This document shows positions 48,327 to 56,525 of a stretch of 64,000 nt of DNA, piece by piece. The notes under the pieces are model-generated. The model saw nothing but the letters and a program-made list of their open reading frames with translations. It searched no databases and was not told the DNA's origin. This DNA is from Pseudoalteromonas sp. P1-25. GTDB lineage: Bacteria; Pseudomonadota; Gammaproteobacteria; Enterobacterales; Alteromonadaceae. The position numbers and the translations under genes were made by a program. Numbering within the stretch: the stretch's first letter is position 1; every line of letters begins with the position of its first letter. The stretch spans positions 1-64,000 of the forward strand of contig NZ_LKDW01000001.1 in assembly GCF_001401805.1 (NCBI RefSeq), in the 5' to 3' direction.

Positions 48327-48536
48327 TTATAACGGAGTGATGTTATCCGCTTGAGGACCTTTTTGACCTTGTGAAAGAGTGAACTCTACACGTTGGCCTT
48401 CAGCTAAAGTTTTGAAACCTTCGCTTTTGATTGCTGAGAAGTGTGCAAAAACGTCTGGGCCGTTTTCTTGCTCGATGAAACCAAAACCTTTAGACTCGTT
48501 AAACCACTTAACTGTACCTGATACGATGTTAGACAT
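48327..48536 (-). CDS. CspA-family cold-shock protein
   Basis: 69-residue nucleic-acid chaperone with one OB-fold cold-shock domain: [17 protein letters not shown] (RNP1) and DVFAHFSAI (RNP2), followed by [23 protein letters not shown] 48536 has AGGA upstream and matches the family start; the frame extending to 48590 is leader sequence. A long leader of about 155 nt after a strong promoter is a known feature of cold-inducible csp genes. The cold-inducible member cannot be told apart from a constitutive one by protein alone. Confidence 0.95.
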   Translation of the reverse strand: MSNIVSGTVKWFNESKGFGFIEQENGPDVFAHFSAIKSEGFKTLAEGQRVEFTLSQGQKGPQADNITPL

Positions 48537-48725
48537 TGTAATATCCTGATATAAAAATAAAAAATATGCTCGTAAGAGCGGGTGTAGCAAAAAATGAGAT
48601 GGTACTTAAAAACTTCAGGACGGTACTACAAGTATTACTTATACAACAACGAAATAAAGATTTATAAACTATCATGCTTTCTTTCTAGCTGCGGCCCACT
48701 ATATAGAGTTAACTATTTATGTCAA
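48537..48725 (-). promoter_or_regulatory. Promoter and long 5' leader of the cold-shock gene
   Basis: A near-consensus promoter on the minus strand has TTGACA at 48720-48725 and TATAGT at 48698-48703, separated by 16 bp. Transcription would begin near 48691, giving a leader of about 155 nt, close in length to the temperature-sensing leader of E. coli cspA. The leader sequence itself was not matched to a known cold box. Confidence 0.65.
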
Positions 48726-49230
48726 GCCTTTATGGTAATACAATTAATAAATAGTGCTTGGGCTTTGCTATAAATAGCCTCGCAACTAACCTGAAACCTA
48801 ACCACAGCAAGGCTTTTGTAGTTAACGTGCTTATTTAAACTGCACACTATTAAATTCTCAGCTTTTTATCATCTCCTTTGCAGAGCCCCTATTTATAAGC
48901 ATACCCACCATTGGAAATAACATCACCCTCACCTGCCACGTTTAATTGCGCCAGAACCTATGTACGTTAGCGCCTTTGTAACATCCACTGCATGCGTTAA
49001 AAGTGTATTGTTACCAAACGGTGTAAATATATACTGTGGCTTAAGCAAAGTGCATTACTACTTACTCCAAAAACACTTTAGCTGTACATGTTGGTACAAA
49101 CTAAAAATCTGTATTCAGCAATGATACACGCCCAATAAATTACCCTGCTCATACAAGCAGCTGCACTTTGCAGTTGTATAAAAAAGTAGATAAGCTACTG
49201 GTACTTATCTATTTAGCGCTGGAGTGTGTT
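48726..49230. other. Gene-free region before the GH3 gene
   Basis: About 500 bp without a credible gene. It should carry the promoter of the GH3 gene. No repeat of the families seen elsewhere in the window was found. Confidence 0.4.
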
Positions 49231-51078
49231 TTGCTAAATAAATGCTTTATTTCGTCTGTTGTTTTTTTATCTGGGTGTTTAATGCCATTACAATCTTCTT
49301 TTGCTAAGCCTACTCTGTCTCTTGAGCAACAACTGGGGCAAAAACTAATACTCGATTTACGCTATTTTTGCCAACAAGGGTCAAGCAAACAATGTAGAAC
49401 ACCGGTTACGTCTCTCCCTGATGAACTAGCAGCGGCCATTACAAAGCATAATATTGGTGGGGTAATTTTATTTTCTGAAAACACCCAATCTATTGAGCAA
49501 ACCATTAACCTTAATAGCCAATTACAAAATGCTGCTAGCAAGTCGAGCTCTAAGCTGCCGTTATTTATTTCAATAGATCAAGAAGGCGGGCGCGTTGCTA
49601 GACTGCCTCGCGACGTGGCCACCTCATTTACTGGTAACATGTCTATTGGGGCTACATATGAAAAGCACGGTACAAAATACGCGACGCAAATAGCGACGGT
49701 TATAGCAAAAGAACTTAAATCTTTAGGTATTAATGTTAACTATGCTCCCACCGTAGATGTAAACATGAACCCAGATAACCCTGTAATTAATGTACGCTCA
49801 TTTGGTGAAAATCCAGCTTTAGTCAGTAAGCTTGGCGCAGCCCAAGTTGCAGGGTACGAAAACAATGGGGTAATAACGTCGTTAAAACACTTCCCAGGGC
49901 ACGGCGATACCAACGTAGATAGCCATACAGGTTTGCCACAAGTTAACCATTCTAAAGAAGAAATTTACCAGCAAGATCTCGCTCCATTTAAGGATATTAT
50001 TGCTACGCAAAACCCGGGGATGATTATGACGGCGCATATTCAATACCCACAGCTCGATAGCAGTACATTTGTTAGTACTAAAGGCAAAAGTATGATTAAG
50101 CCTGCCACTATGTCGCGTACTATCATTACTGATATTTTACGAGGCGAGTTAAATTATCAAGGCGTAGTTGTTACCGACGCACTCGATATGGCTGGCATTA
50201 GCGATTTTTTTACTCCTACCCAAGCGGTAATTAATACTTTTGCAGCAGGCGTAGATTTAGCCCTCATGCCCATAGAAATAAGAACACCGGATGATTTAAA
50301 CGCACTAGACGAACTCATGGATGAACTAATCGCAGCGGTTAACAGCAACCAGCTAAATAAAAACGAAGTGGCTCAATCGGCTGCGCGTATAACAACGTTA
50401 AAAAATAAGTTTAAATTAACGACCAAGTTAGACCCATTAAGCTCGTTAGCTAAAGCAAAAAATATTATTGGCTCTAAAGCTCATCGAAAAATAGAAGCTG
50501 AGCTTGCCGTAAACGCCATTACCGAGGTTAAAAATAACAATAACGCATTACCCCTTAATTTAACTAAAGGGCAGCATGTACATATTATTATGCCCGACAC
50601 ACGAAAATGCATGGCTATGCAGCAAGCACTTAGCGCCACAAGTTCAATTACGCTTAAATATAGTTGCAGCAGTTTGCAAGGCTTTGACCCAGTAAAAGCA
50701 CATAACTTAATTAAAAACGCAGATATTGTTATCGCGGGCAACGCCACACCAAACCAAAGTGCAGTAGAGATTGGCGGAATGGATGATTTAAAAGACAATC
50801 CTCGCTTTGCGCTCAATACGGCAGAGCAACCTAAAGCGCTGGCATCTTTACTGGATATTGCAGCATCTGTGAATAAAAAAACAATTTTTATAAGCTTACG
50901 TGCCCCCTACGACATAGCGCAGTTTGGCAGCAAAGCTGATGCAGTGCTTGCTTCTTATGCGTACAATATAGATACAGATAAAAACAATGCGGTTGCAGGG
51001 CCTGCATTTACAGCGCTAGCAAAGGTATTGTTGGGTAATGTACCGGCTCACGGCGTGCTGCCTGTTACCATAAAATAA
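49231..51078 (+). CDS. Exported glycoside hydrolase family 3 (beta-N-acetylhexosaminidase-like)
   Basis: 615 residues from TTG 49231 (GGAG eight bases upstream); the frame is open from a TTG at 49168. The N-terminus has a hydrophobic segment with a possible lipobox LSGC and a later SFA, so it is lipidated or secreted. The GH3 catalytic barrel shows SIDQEGGRVARL, KHFPGHGDTNVDSHTGLP (NagZ-like His loop) and the nucleophile Asp316 in VVTDALDMAG. Unlike cytosolic NagZ it has an additional C-terminal domain of about 200 residues. The likely substrate is peptidoglycan or chitin-derived amino sugars. It is followed 19 bp later by pxpA. Confidence 0.82.
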   Translation: MLNKCFISSVVFLSGCLMPLQSSFAKPTLSLEQQLGQKLILDLRYFCQQGSSKQCRTPVTSLPDELAAAITKHNIGGVILFSENTQSIEQTINLNSQLQNAASKSSSKLPLFISIDQEGGRVARLPRDVATSFTGNMSIGATYEKHGTKYATQIATVIAKELKSLGINVNYAPTVDVNMNPDNPVINVRSFGENPALVSKLGAAQVAGYENNGVITSLKHFPGHGDTNVDSHTGLPQVNHSKEEIYQQDLAPFKDIIATQNPGMIMTAHIQYPQLDSSTFVSTKGKSMIKPATMSRTIITDILRGELNYQGVVVTDALDMAGISDFFTPTQAVINTFAAGVDLALMPIEIRTPDDLNALDELMDELIAAVNSNQLNKNEVAQSAARITTLKNKFKLTTKLDPLSSLAKAKNIIGSKAHRKIEAELAVNAITEVKNNNNALPLNLTKGQHVHIIMPDTRKCMAMQQALSATSSITLKYSCSSLQGFDPVKAHNLIKNADIVIAGNATPNQSAVEIGGMDDLKDNPRFALNTAEQPKALASLLDIAASVNKKTIFISLRAPYDIAQFGSKADAVLASYAYNIDTDKNNAVAGPAFTALAKVLLGNVPAHGVLPVTIK

Positions 51079-51097
51079 TAAAAACAAGGGATATAAA

Positions 51098-51829
51098 ATG
51101 AAACTTAATTGCGATTTAGGCGAGAGCTTTGGCGCATGGAAAATGGGGTTAGATGATGAGGTAATGCCTCATATTGATATGGCGAATATTGCTTGTGGGT
51201 TTCATGCTGGTGACTCAGATGTCATCGCTGATACATTATATTTAGCAAAGCAGCATAACGTTCAAATAGGTGCGCATCCAAGTTATCCCGACCAACAAGG
51301 TTTTGGTAGGCGCTCTATGGCGCTGAGTGCGCAAGAACTGACTAATTGCTTACATTACCAAATTGCTGCCCTTGATGGCATGGCCAAAGTGCAAGGCTTA
51401 ACACTTAGCTATGTTAAGCCACATGGTGCTTTGTATAACGATATGATGAAAAACGATCATATTTTACAAACGGTTATTACAGCCGTTGCGCACTACCCGT
51501 CGCCATTAAAGCTTATGCTATTAGCCACTAAAGACTCTGCTAAACACTCTTTAGCCGCAAACAGCTTAGGCGTTGAGCTAATTTTAGAAGCCTTTGCCGA
51601 CAGGCAATACACAGACGAAGGACACTTAGTATCTCGCCACCTTGAGGGCAGTGTTCACGATAAACCAGCGCTTTTAGCGCAAGTAAAACAGCTTTTAAAC
51701 GACGGCACAGTCACTACCCGCTCAGGTAGTACACTTAATTTAAACGCTAACAGCTTATGTGTACATGGCGACAACGCAGCCGGTATTGCACTTATTAAAG
51801 AAATTAAATCCCTGTGTGAATTAACTTAA
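51098..51829 (+). CDS. pxpA: 5-oxoprolinase subunit A (LamB/YcsF family)
   Basis: 243 residues of the LamB/YcsF family, a metal-dependent amidohydrolase-like barrel. In PxpABC it converts 5-oxoproline to glutamate. Visible motifs are NCDLGESFGAWKMG, ANIACGFHAGD, GAHPSYPDQQGFGRR, VKPHGALYND and the late CVHGDNAAGI. PxpB and PxpC are not adjacent, which is unusual since the three are normally clustered; they may lie elsewhere. It follows the GH3 gene by 19 bp with an AAGGGAT site, so both may be co-transcribed, for example in murein or peptide salvage. Confidence 0.9.
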   Translation: MKLNCDLGESFGAWKMGLDDEVMPHIDMANIACGFHAGDSDVIADTLYLAKQHNVQIGAHPSYPDQQGFGRRSMALSAQELTNCLHYQIAALDGMAKVQGLTLSYVKPHGALYNDMMKNDHILQTVITAVAHYPSPLKLMLLATKDSAKHSLAANSLGVELILEAFADRQYTDEGHLVSRHLEGSVHDKPALLAQVKQLLNDGTVTTRSGSTLNLNANSLCVHGDNAAGIALIKEIKSLCELT

Positions 51830-51847
51830 TAACTCATACTTTTGAGC

Positions 51848-51864
51848 TGTAAAGCCCCTTTACA
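51848..51864. promoter_or_regulatory. TGTAAA-N5-TTTACA palindrome before the S9 peptidase gene
   Basis: TGTAAAGCCCCTTTACA lies within the longer palindrome AGCTGTAAAG/CTTTACAGCT (51845-51867), 19 bp after the pxpA stop and about 105 bp before the S9 peptidase start. It may act as an operator, a terminator hairpin, or both. Similar boxes lie at 54063 and 63610. Confidence 0.5.
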
Positions 51865-51968
51865 GCTTTAACTCGTAGTTACAAATTATTGTTTCACCGC
51901 ATTGCGCTTTTCATCCTTTCCCTGCTGACATATAACTATGTATACAAAAAACACAACAGGGAATACAA

Positions 51969-54005
51969 ATGAAGACGCTTATAGCACTTAGTTTAAGTAG
52001 CAGTTTATTACTAGCTAGTAGTCAGTTAGCTTTTGCAAAGGACAACACATTACAGCTACAAGATGTGTTTAATCTTGAATATGCCAATCAAATTGATATA
52101 ACCGACGATGGTAAAACGGTGTACTTTGTACGTAATCGGATGGATATAAAAACCGACCGTAAAGTCAGTAATATTTGGTCAGTTGATTATAAAACCAAAC
52201 AACTACAGCCGCTTACCTCTGGCGTTCATATGGATCACTCCCCTGTTCTTTCACCTGATGGCCAGCGCCTTGCATTTATATCTAACCGCGATGGTAGCAG
52301 CCAAATTTATATAAAGTGGCTTAAAACAGGTGCTTTAGCAAAAATAAGTAACCTAACCAGCAACCCACGTGCAATTACTTGGAGCCCTAATTCTAATCAA
52401 CTTATTTTTAGTATGTTTGTGCCAAGTAGCAGTGCCGCCCCTGTAAGCTTGCCTGGTAAGCCTAAAGGCGCGACGTGGGCCGAACCAGCAAAATTTATAG
52501 ACGATGTTTACTACCGAGCCGACGGTGGAGGCTACACACAAAAAGGCTATAATCAATTATTTGCTATAGATGCCAACGGCGGTAATGCAAAGCAGCTTAC
52601 ACACGATAAGTTTGATAATGCGGGTGAAGTAAGTTTCAGTAAAAACGGTAAAGCCCTTTATTTTTCTGCCAATCGCCATGAACAAAATCAATTAAAGCCA
52701 ATCAACAGTGAAATATACCAACTTAATTTAACCACCCTAGACATCAAGGCCATTACCAACCGCAATGGGCCAGATCAACAACCTAAAGTATCTCCCGATG
52801 GGCGTTACTTAGCGTATACAGGGTATGACGATAAACGTACTAATTACGAAAACACGCAACTTTATATTCGCGATTTAAAGTCTGGTAAAACAACAAGCCT
52901 AACCCCTAACTTTGATAGAAGCGTGGGACAAATTAAATGGAGTGCTAATTCTAAAGGGGTTTACTTTAGCTACGCAGATGAAGGTCAAACCACCCTTGCT
53001 TATCAGCCTCGCAGTGGCAACCGTAAAGTGATCACTGAGCAAATTGGTAGTGTTGCTTTTGGCCGCCCCTACTCAGGTGGTGACTTTGATATAAGCGAAG
53101 ATGGCGACATTGCTTTTACACTTGCCGATACTCAGCGCCCTGCAGATATAGCCACTATAAAACGCGGTAAAGTTCAGCGCCTCACCACACTCAATGTCGA
53201 TGCACTAGGCGATAAACAACTGGCAAAAGTAGAAGAAATTTGGCTTAAATCAAGCCACGACCAATTACCGATTCAAGGCTGGGTAGCTTACCCACCAGGC
53301 TTTGATAAATCAAAAAAATACCCACTGGTACTAGAAATTCACGGCGGCCCTGTGGCTAACTACGGCCCTCATTTTAGTACCGAGGTGCAATTATTTGCAG
53401 CCAAAGGTAACGTGGTTTTATACATGAATCCTCGTGGCAGCGATTCATACGGTAAAGCCTTTGCGCAGACAATTCATCATAATTATCCAAGTAACGATTT
53501 TGACGATTTAATGACCGGTGTTGATGCGCTAATAGCAAAAGGCTTTATTGACGAGTCTAAACTATTTGTTACCGGTGGGTCGGGCGGTGGTGTATTAACC
53601 GCATGGATTGTAGGTCACACTGATAGGTTTGCCGCTGCCGTAGTTGCAAAACCTGTTATTAATTGGATCAGTTTTGTACTAACTGCCGATTTCTATCCAT
53701 TCTTCGCTGATTACTGGTTTCCGGGTAAGCCTTGGGATCATATGGAGCATTACATGAAACGCTCTCCTATTAGTTATGTAGGGAACGTAACAACTCCCAC
53801 TATGCTTTTAACAGGTGAGTCTGATTACCGTACTCCAATTTCAGAAACCGAGCAATTTTACCAAGCTCTTAAGCTCCAAGGTGTTGATACTGCGATGGTA
53901 CGTATACCTAATGCCTCGCATGGAATTACAGCTCGCCCTTCTAATTTAATGACCAAAGTCGCTTATATCCAATGGTGGTTTGATAAACATACAAACAAAA
54001 AGTAA
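51969..54005 (+). CDS. Exported S9-family prolyl-oligopeptidase-like serine peptidase
   Basis: 678 residues with a signal peptide (1-23, ending AFA). Residues about 35-400 form a seven-bladed TolB/WD40-like propeller with repeated SPDG and SPNS turns. The alpha/beta-hydrolase domain begins near 430 (PLVLEIHGGPVANYG). The catalytic triad is Ser538 in GGSGGG, Asp619 in GESDYRTP and His651 in ASHGI. The order and size match dipeptidyl or acylaminoacyl peptidases of the periplasm that degrade short peptides. Its own promoter region holds a TGTAAA palindrome. Confidence 0.92.
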   Translation: MKTLIALSLSSSLLLASSQLAFAKDNTLQLQDVFNLEYANQIDITDDGKTVYFVRNRMDIKTDRKVSNIWSVDYKTKQLQPLTSGVHMDHSPVLSPDGQRLAFISNRDGSSQIYIKWLKTGALAKISNLTSNPRAITWSPNSNQLIFSMFVPSSSAAPVSLPGKPKGATWAEPAKFIDDVYYRADGGGYTQKGYNQLFAIDANGGNAKQLTHDKFDNAGEVSFSKNGKALYFSANRHEQNQLKPINSEIYQLNLTTLDIKAITNRNGPDQQPKVSPDGRYLAYTGYDDKRTNYENTQLYIRDLKSGKTTSLTPNFDRSVGQIKWSANSKGVYFSYADEGQTTLAYQPRSGNRKVITEQIGSVAFGRPYSGGDFDISEDGDIAFTLADTQRPADIATIKRGKVQRLTTLNVDALGDKQLAKVEEIWLKSSHDQLPIQGWVAYPPGFDKSKKYPLVLEIHGGPVANYGPHFSTEVQLFAAKGNVVLYMNPRGSDSYGKAFAQTIHHNYPSNDFDDLMTGVDALIAKGFIDESKLFVTGGSGGGVLTAWIVGHTDRFAAAVVAKPVINWISFVLTADFYPFFADYWFPGKPWDHMEHYMKRSPISYVGNVTTPTMLLTGESDYRTPISETEQFYQALKLQGVDTAMVRIPNASHGITARPSNLMTKVAYIQWWFDKHTNKK

Positions 54006-54062
54006 GTACTGTGACTAAATTTAATATTAGCCACCTCTGCGTGGCTAATATTTTGCTAAAAC

Positions 54063-54079
54063 TGTAAACCCCCTTTACA
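54063..54079. promoter_or_regulatory. TGTAAA-N5-TTTACA palindrome after the S9 peptidase gene
   Basis: TGTAAACCCCCTTTACA lies inside AAAACTGTAAA/TTTACAGTTTT and is followed by a few T residues, so here it may serve as the S9 peptidase terminator. The same core occurs at 51848 and 63610. Confidence 0.5.
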
Positions 54080-54116
54080 GTTTTAATCTTTAACCATATC
54101 GGACTTAGCTGGTTTT

Positions 54117-54252
54117 CAGTTAGTAAAATTTCGGTTTATTGTGTTTTTAATGGTTTGAGTTAGTAAAAAATCGGTTTGAGTCACTGTTTATAAGCGCTCA
54201 GTTAGTAAAAAAATGTTTTATAACAGAGCTTAGTTAGTAAAAATTCGGTTTA
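54117..54252. repeat. Four short direct repeats
   Basis: Units of about 20 bp with the core GTTAGTAAAA start near 54119, 54159, 54201 and 54233 (spacings 40, 42 and 32 bp), three of them continuing into TCGGTTT. Two weaker relatives, GCTAGTTAAATTCTGATC and GCTAGTTAAAAGCTGATC, follow at about 54368 and 54401. Confidence 0.75.
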
Positions 54253-54427
54253 TTATTTTACTTGATACCTGTTATAAACTTAAAAACGGCTGTTTTCTTT
54301 TGTTTTTTCCTCTATTTCATCGTATTTAAAGTAAAAATAAGCTATTAAATCAGGCCAACTTAAAAGCTAGTTAAATTCTGATCTCAAAATAACTGAGCTA
54401 GTTAAAAGCTGATCTAAATCTCAAACA

Positions 54428-54480
54428 GTGATACCAATCCGCCTATTTAAGTGAACAATTTTGAAGATGGAAAACGTGTT
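54428..54480. repeat. GATACCAATCCGC repeat, second copy
   Basis: It matches 7448-7498 over about 50 bp and lies in gene-free DNA. It shows the ancestral intergenic state of the segment that ends the histidine kinase gene. Confidence 0.7.
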
Positions 54481-54643
54481 AATAGCTAAGCAAAAATGAG
54501 CTATTTAGTTGCTCTTGGAGATTGCCCCTGCCTTGCTTTGCCTCCATGAAGTCGTAAATGAGAGTTTTTTAACACCAATAACGACACGTTTAACTCTCGA
54601 AGTGATTAAGCTTTATTACTGAATAGTATTAATAATCAGCCAC

Positions 54644-54666
54644 AAAAAAAGGGCCGTAAGGCCCTT
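54644..54666 (-). terminator. Terminator of aceA
   Basis: AAGGGCC/GGCCCTT with a T run on the minus strand lies about 22 bp after the aceA stop. Confidence 0.88.
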
Positions 54667-54687
54667 GAGTAACACTATCTAGAAACG

Positions 54688-56289
54688 TTAAAACTGATTC
54701 ATGGTGTTATCTTCACCACCGGCTTTAAGTGCGTTCTCACCAGAGAAGTACTCTTTGTGTGTATCGCCAATATTTGAGCCAGCTAAATCTTGGTGCTTAA
54801 CTGAAGCTTGCTCACGGCGTATTTCTTGACGTTGTACATCGCGTACATAGGCAAGCATCCCCATGTCACCAAAGTAGCCTTCTGATAAAATATCGGTGCT
54901 TAGTGCAGCCGTATGATAAGTAGGTAGCGTGATTAAGTGATGGAAAATACCTGCTTCACGTGCGCCATCACGCTGGAAATTTTGTACTAGTACATCCGCT
55001 TCGGCTGCAAGCTCTGTAGCGTCCATTTCTGGTGCCATAAATCCTTTGTTATCGCCAAGAGTTGGGTACGCGCTTACATCTTTACCTTCTTCTACCCACT
55101 GTTGATACACTTGCTCACGGAATTTAAGTGTCCAATTGAATGATGGTGAATTGTTATAAACAAGTTTAGCGTCCGGTACTTGTTCTTTAACGCGGTTTAC
55201 TAGCTCTGCAATTTGCTTAACATGTGGTTTTTCGGTTTCTATCCACAATAAATCAGCGCCTGATTGTAAGCTTGTAACACAATCGAGTACTACGCGGTCT
55301 TTTTCAGTGCCTTCGCGGAACTGGTACAAGCCGTTTTCTAAACGCGTTGGCTTACATAATTGGCCATTAATTTTCATTGCCGTATCACCTTCGTTTAAAT
55401 CATCTACACCGTTAATAGGCGTGGTTTCTAAAAACGCATTGTATTGGCTAGCTAAGTCGCCTGGTGTTTGCGACACAGGCACTTTTTGCGTAAGGCTTGC
55501 ACCTAATGAGTCGGTACGCGCAACAATAATCCCGTTATCAATTCCTAGCTCTAAAAATGCGTAACGTACAGCATTAATTTTTGCTAAAAAATCTTCGTGC
55601 GGAACAGTTACTTTACCTGCTTGATGGCCGCATTGTTTAGCGTCAGACACTTGGTTTTCTATTTGAATGGCGCAGGCACCCGCTTCAATCATCTTTTTAG
55701 CAAGTAGGTAGGTTGCTTCTTCGTTACCAAAACCTGCATCAATATCAGCAATAATGGGCACTACATGTGTCTCAAAGTTATCGATTTTATTAAGTACCGC
55801 TTGCACATCGCCGCCATTGGCTTTGGCTTCATCAAGCTCGTTAAATAAGTGGTCTAACTCTCGTGCATCGGCTTGCTTTAAAAACGTATAAATCTCTTCA
55901 ATGAGTGCCGGCACAGAGGTTTTTTCGTGCATACTTTGATCCGGTAACGGGCCAAATGCAGAGCGAAGCGCAGCAACCATCCAACCACTTAAGTAAACAT
56001 AACTGCGCTTAGTTGTTTTTTGATGACGCTTTATTGCCATCATCATTTGTTGCGCAGTAAAACCATGCCAGCAACCTAAAGACTGCGTGTATTGGCTGGT
56101 GTCTTTATCGTAAGCGGCCATATCTTCACGCATTACATCTGCGGTGTATTGTGCAATTTCAATCCCAGTACGAAAACGGTTTTGTAAACGCATGCGGCTT
56201 GCATACTCTGGGTTAATGGCTTTCCATGCGCTACCTTGAGATTGGCAAAGTGTTGCTAGAGTATCGGTTTCACGTGTGTATGTTGTCAT
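54688..56289 (-). CDS. aceA: Isocitrate lyase
   Basis: Splits isocitrate to succinate and glyoxylate, the first step of the glyoxylate shunt. 533 residues, the length of the longer Pseudomonas-type enzyme. The active-site loop KQCGH is in SDAKQCGHQAG, metal-binding acidic residues are in PIIADIDAGFGNEEATYL, and the C-terminal NNSPSFNW is typical. The start has AAGGA upstream. It is divergent from malate synthase G across a 236-bp region that probably holds shared control sites for acetate or fatty-acid growth. Confidence 0.95.
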   Translation of the reverse strand: MTTYTRETDTLATLCQSQGSAWKAINPEYASRMRLQNRFRTGIEIAQYTADVMREDMAAYDKDTSQYTQSLGCWHGFTAQQMMMAIKRHQKTTKRSYVYLSGWMVAALRSAFGPLPDQSMHEKTSVPALIEEIYTFLKQADARELDHLFNELDEAKANGGDVQAVLNKIDNFETHVVPIIADIDAGFGNEEATYLLAKKMIEAGACAIQIENQVSDAKQCGHQAGKVTVPHEDFLAKINAVRYAFLELGIDNGIIVARTDSLGASLTQKVPVSQTPGDLASQYNAFLETTPINGVDDLNEGDTAMKINGQLCKPTRLENGLYQFREGTEKDRVVLDCVTSLQSGADLLWIETEKPHVKQIAELVNRVKEQVPDAKLVYNNSPSFNWTLKFREQVYQQWVEEGKDVSAYPTLGDNKGFMAPEMDATELAAEADVLVQNFQRDGAREAGIFHHLITLPTYHTAALSTDILSEGYFGDMGMLAYVRDVQRQEIRREQASVKHQDLAGSNIGDTHKEYFSGENALKAGGEDNTMNQF

Positions 56290-56525
56290 AATAAAATCCT
56301 TCGAACGGGTCTATAAATTATTTAAATTGTTGTGAGAGTGGCTAGGAGTGTGTGCTCCGTATCGCTTAATTCAACATTAGGCTTATTTTTTAGATTTAGT
56401 AAATTTATAGTTGTTATTACCGCTATATTTTTTATGAATGGCTAAAAAGCACGCACTGAGCCTTTTTTGCGTTATGGTTGCTTTAACGCACACAACAACA
56501 CCGCGACCGTTTAAGGAAGGTAAAT

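Larger units (their letters stand above)
54006..54687. other. Convergent gap with iteron-like repeats
   Basis: 682 bp between the convergent S9 peptidase and aceA genes. It contains a TGTAAA palindrome at 54063, four direct repeats of GTTAGTAAAAATTCGGTTT type, two related GCTAGTTAAA...CTGATC units, a GATACCAATCCGC repeat and the aceA terminator. No protein gene is evident. Confidence 0.6.
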
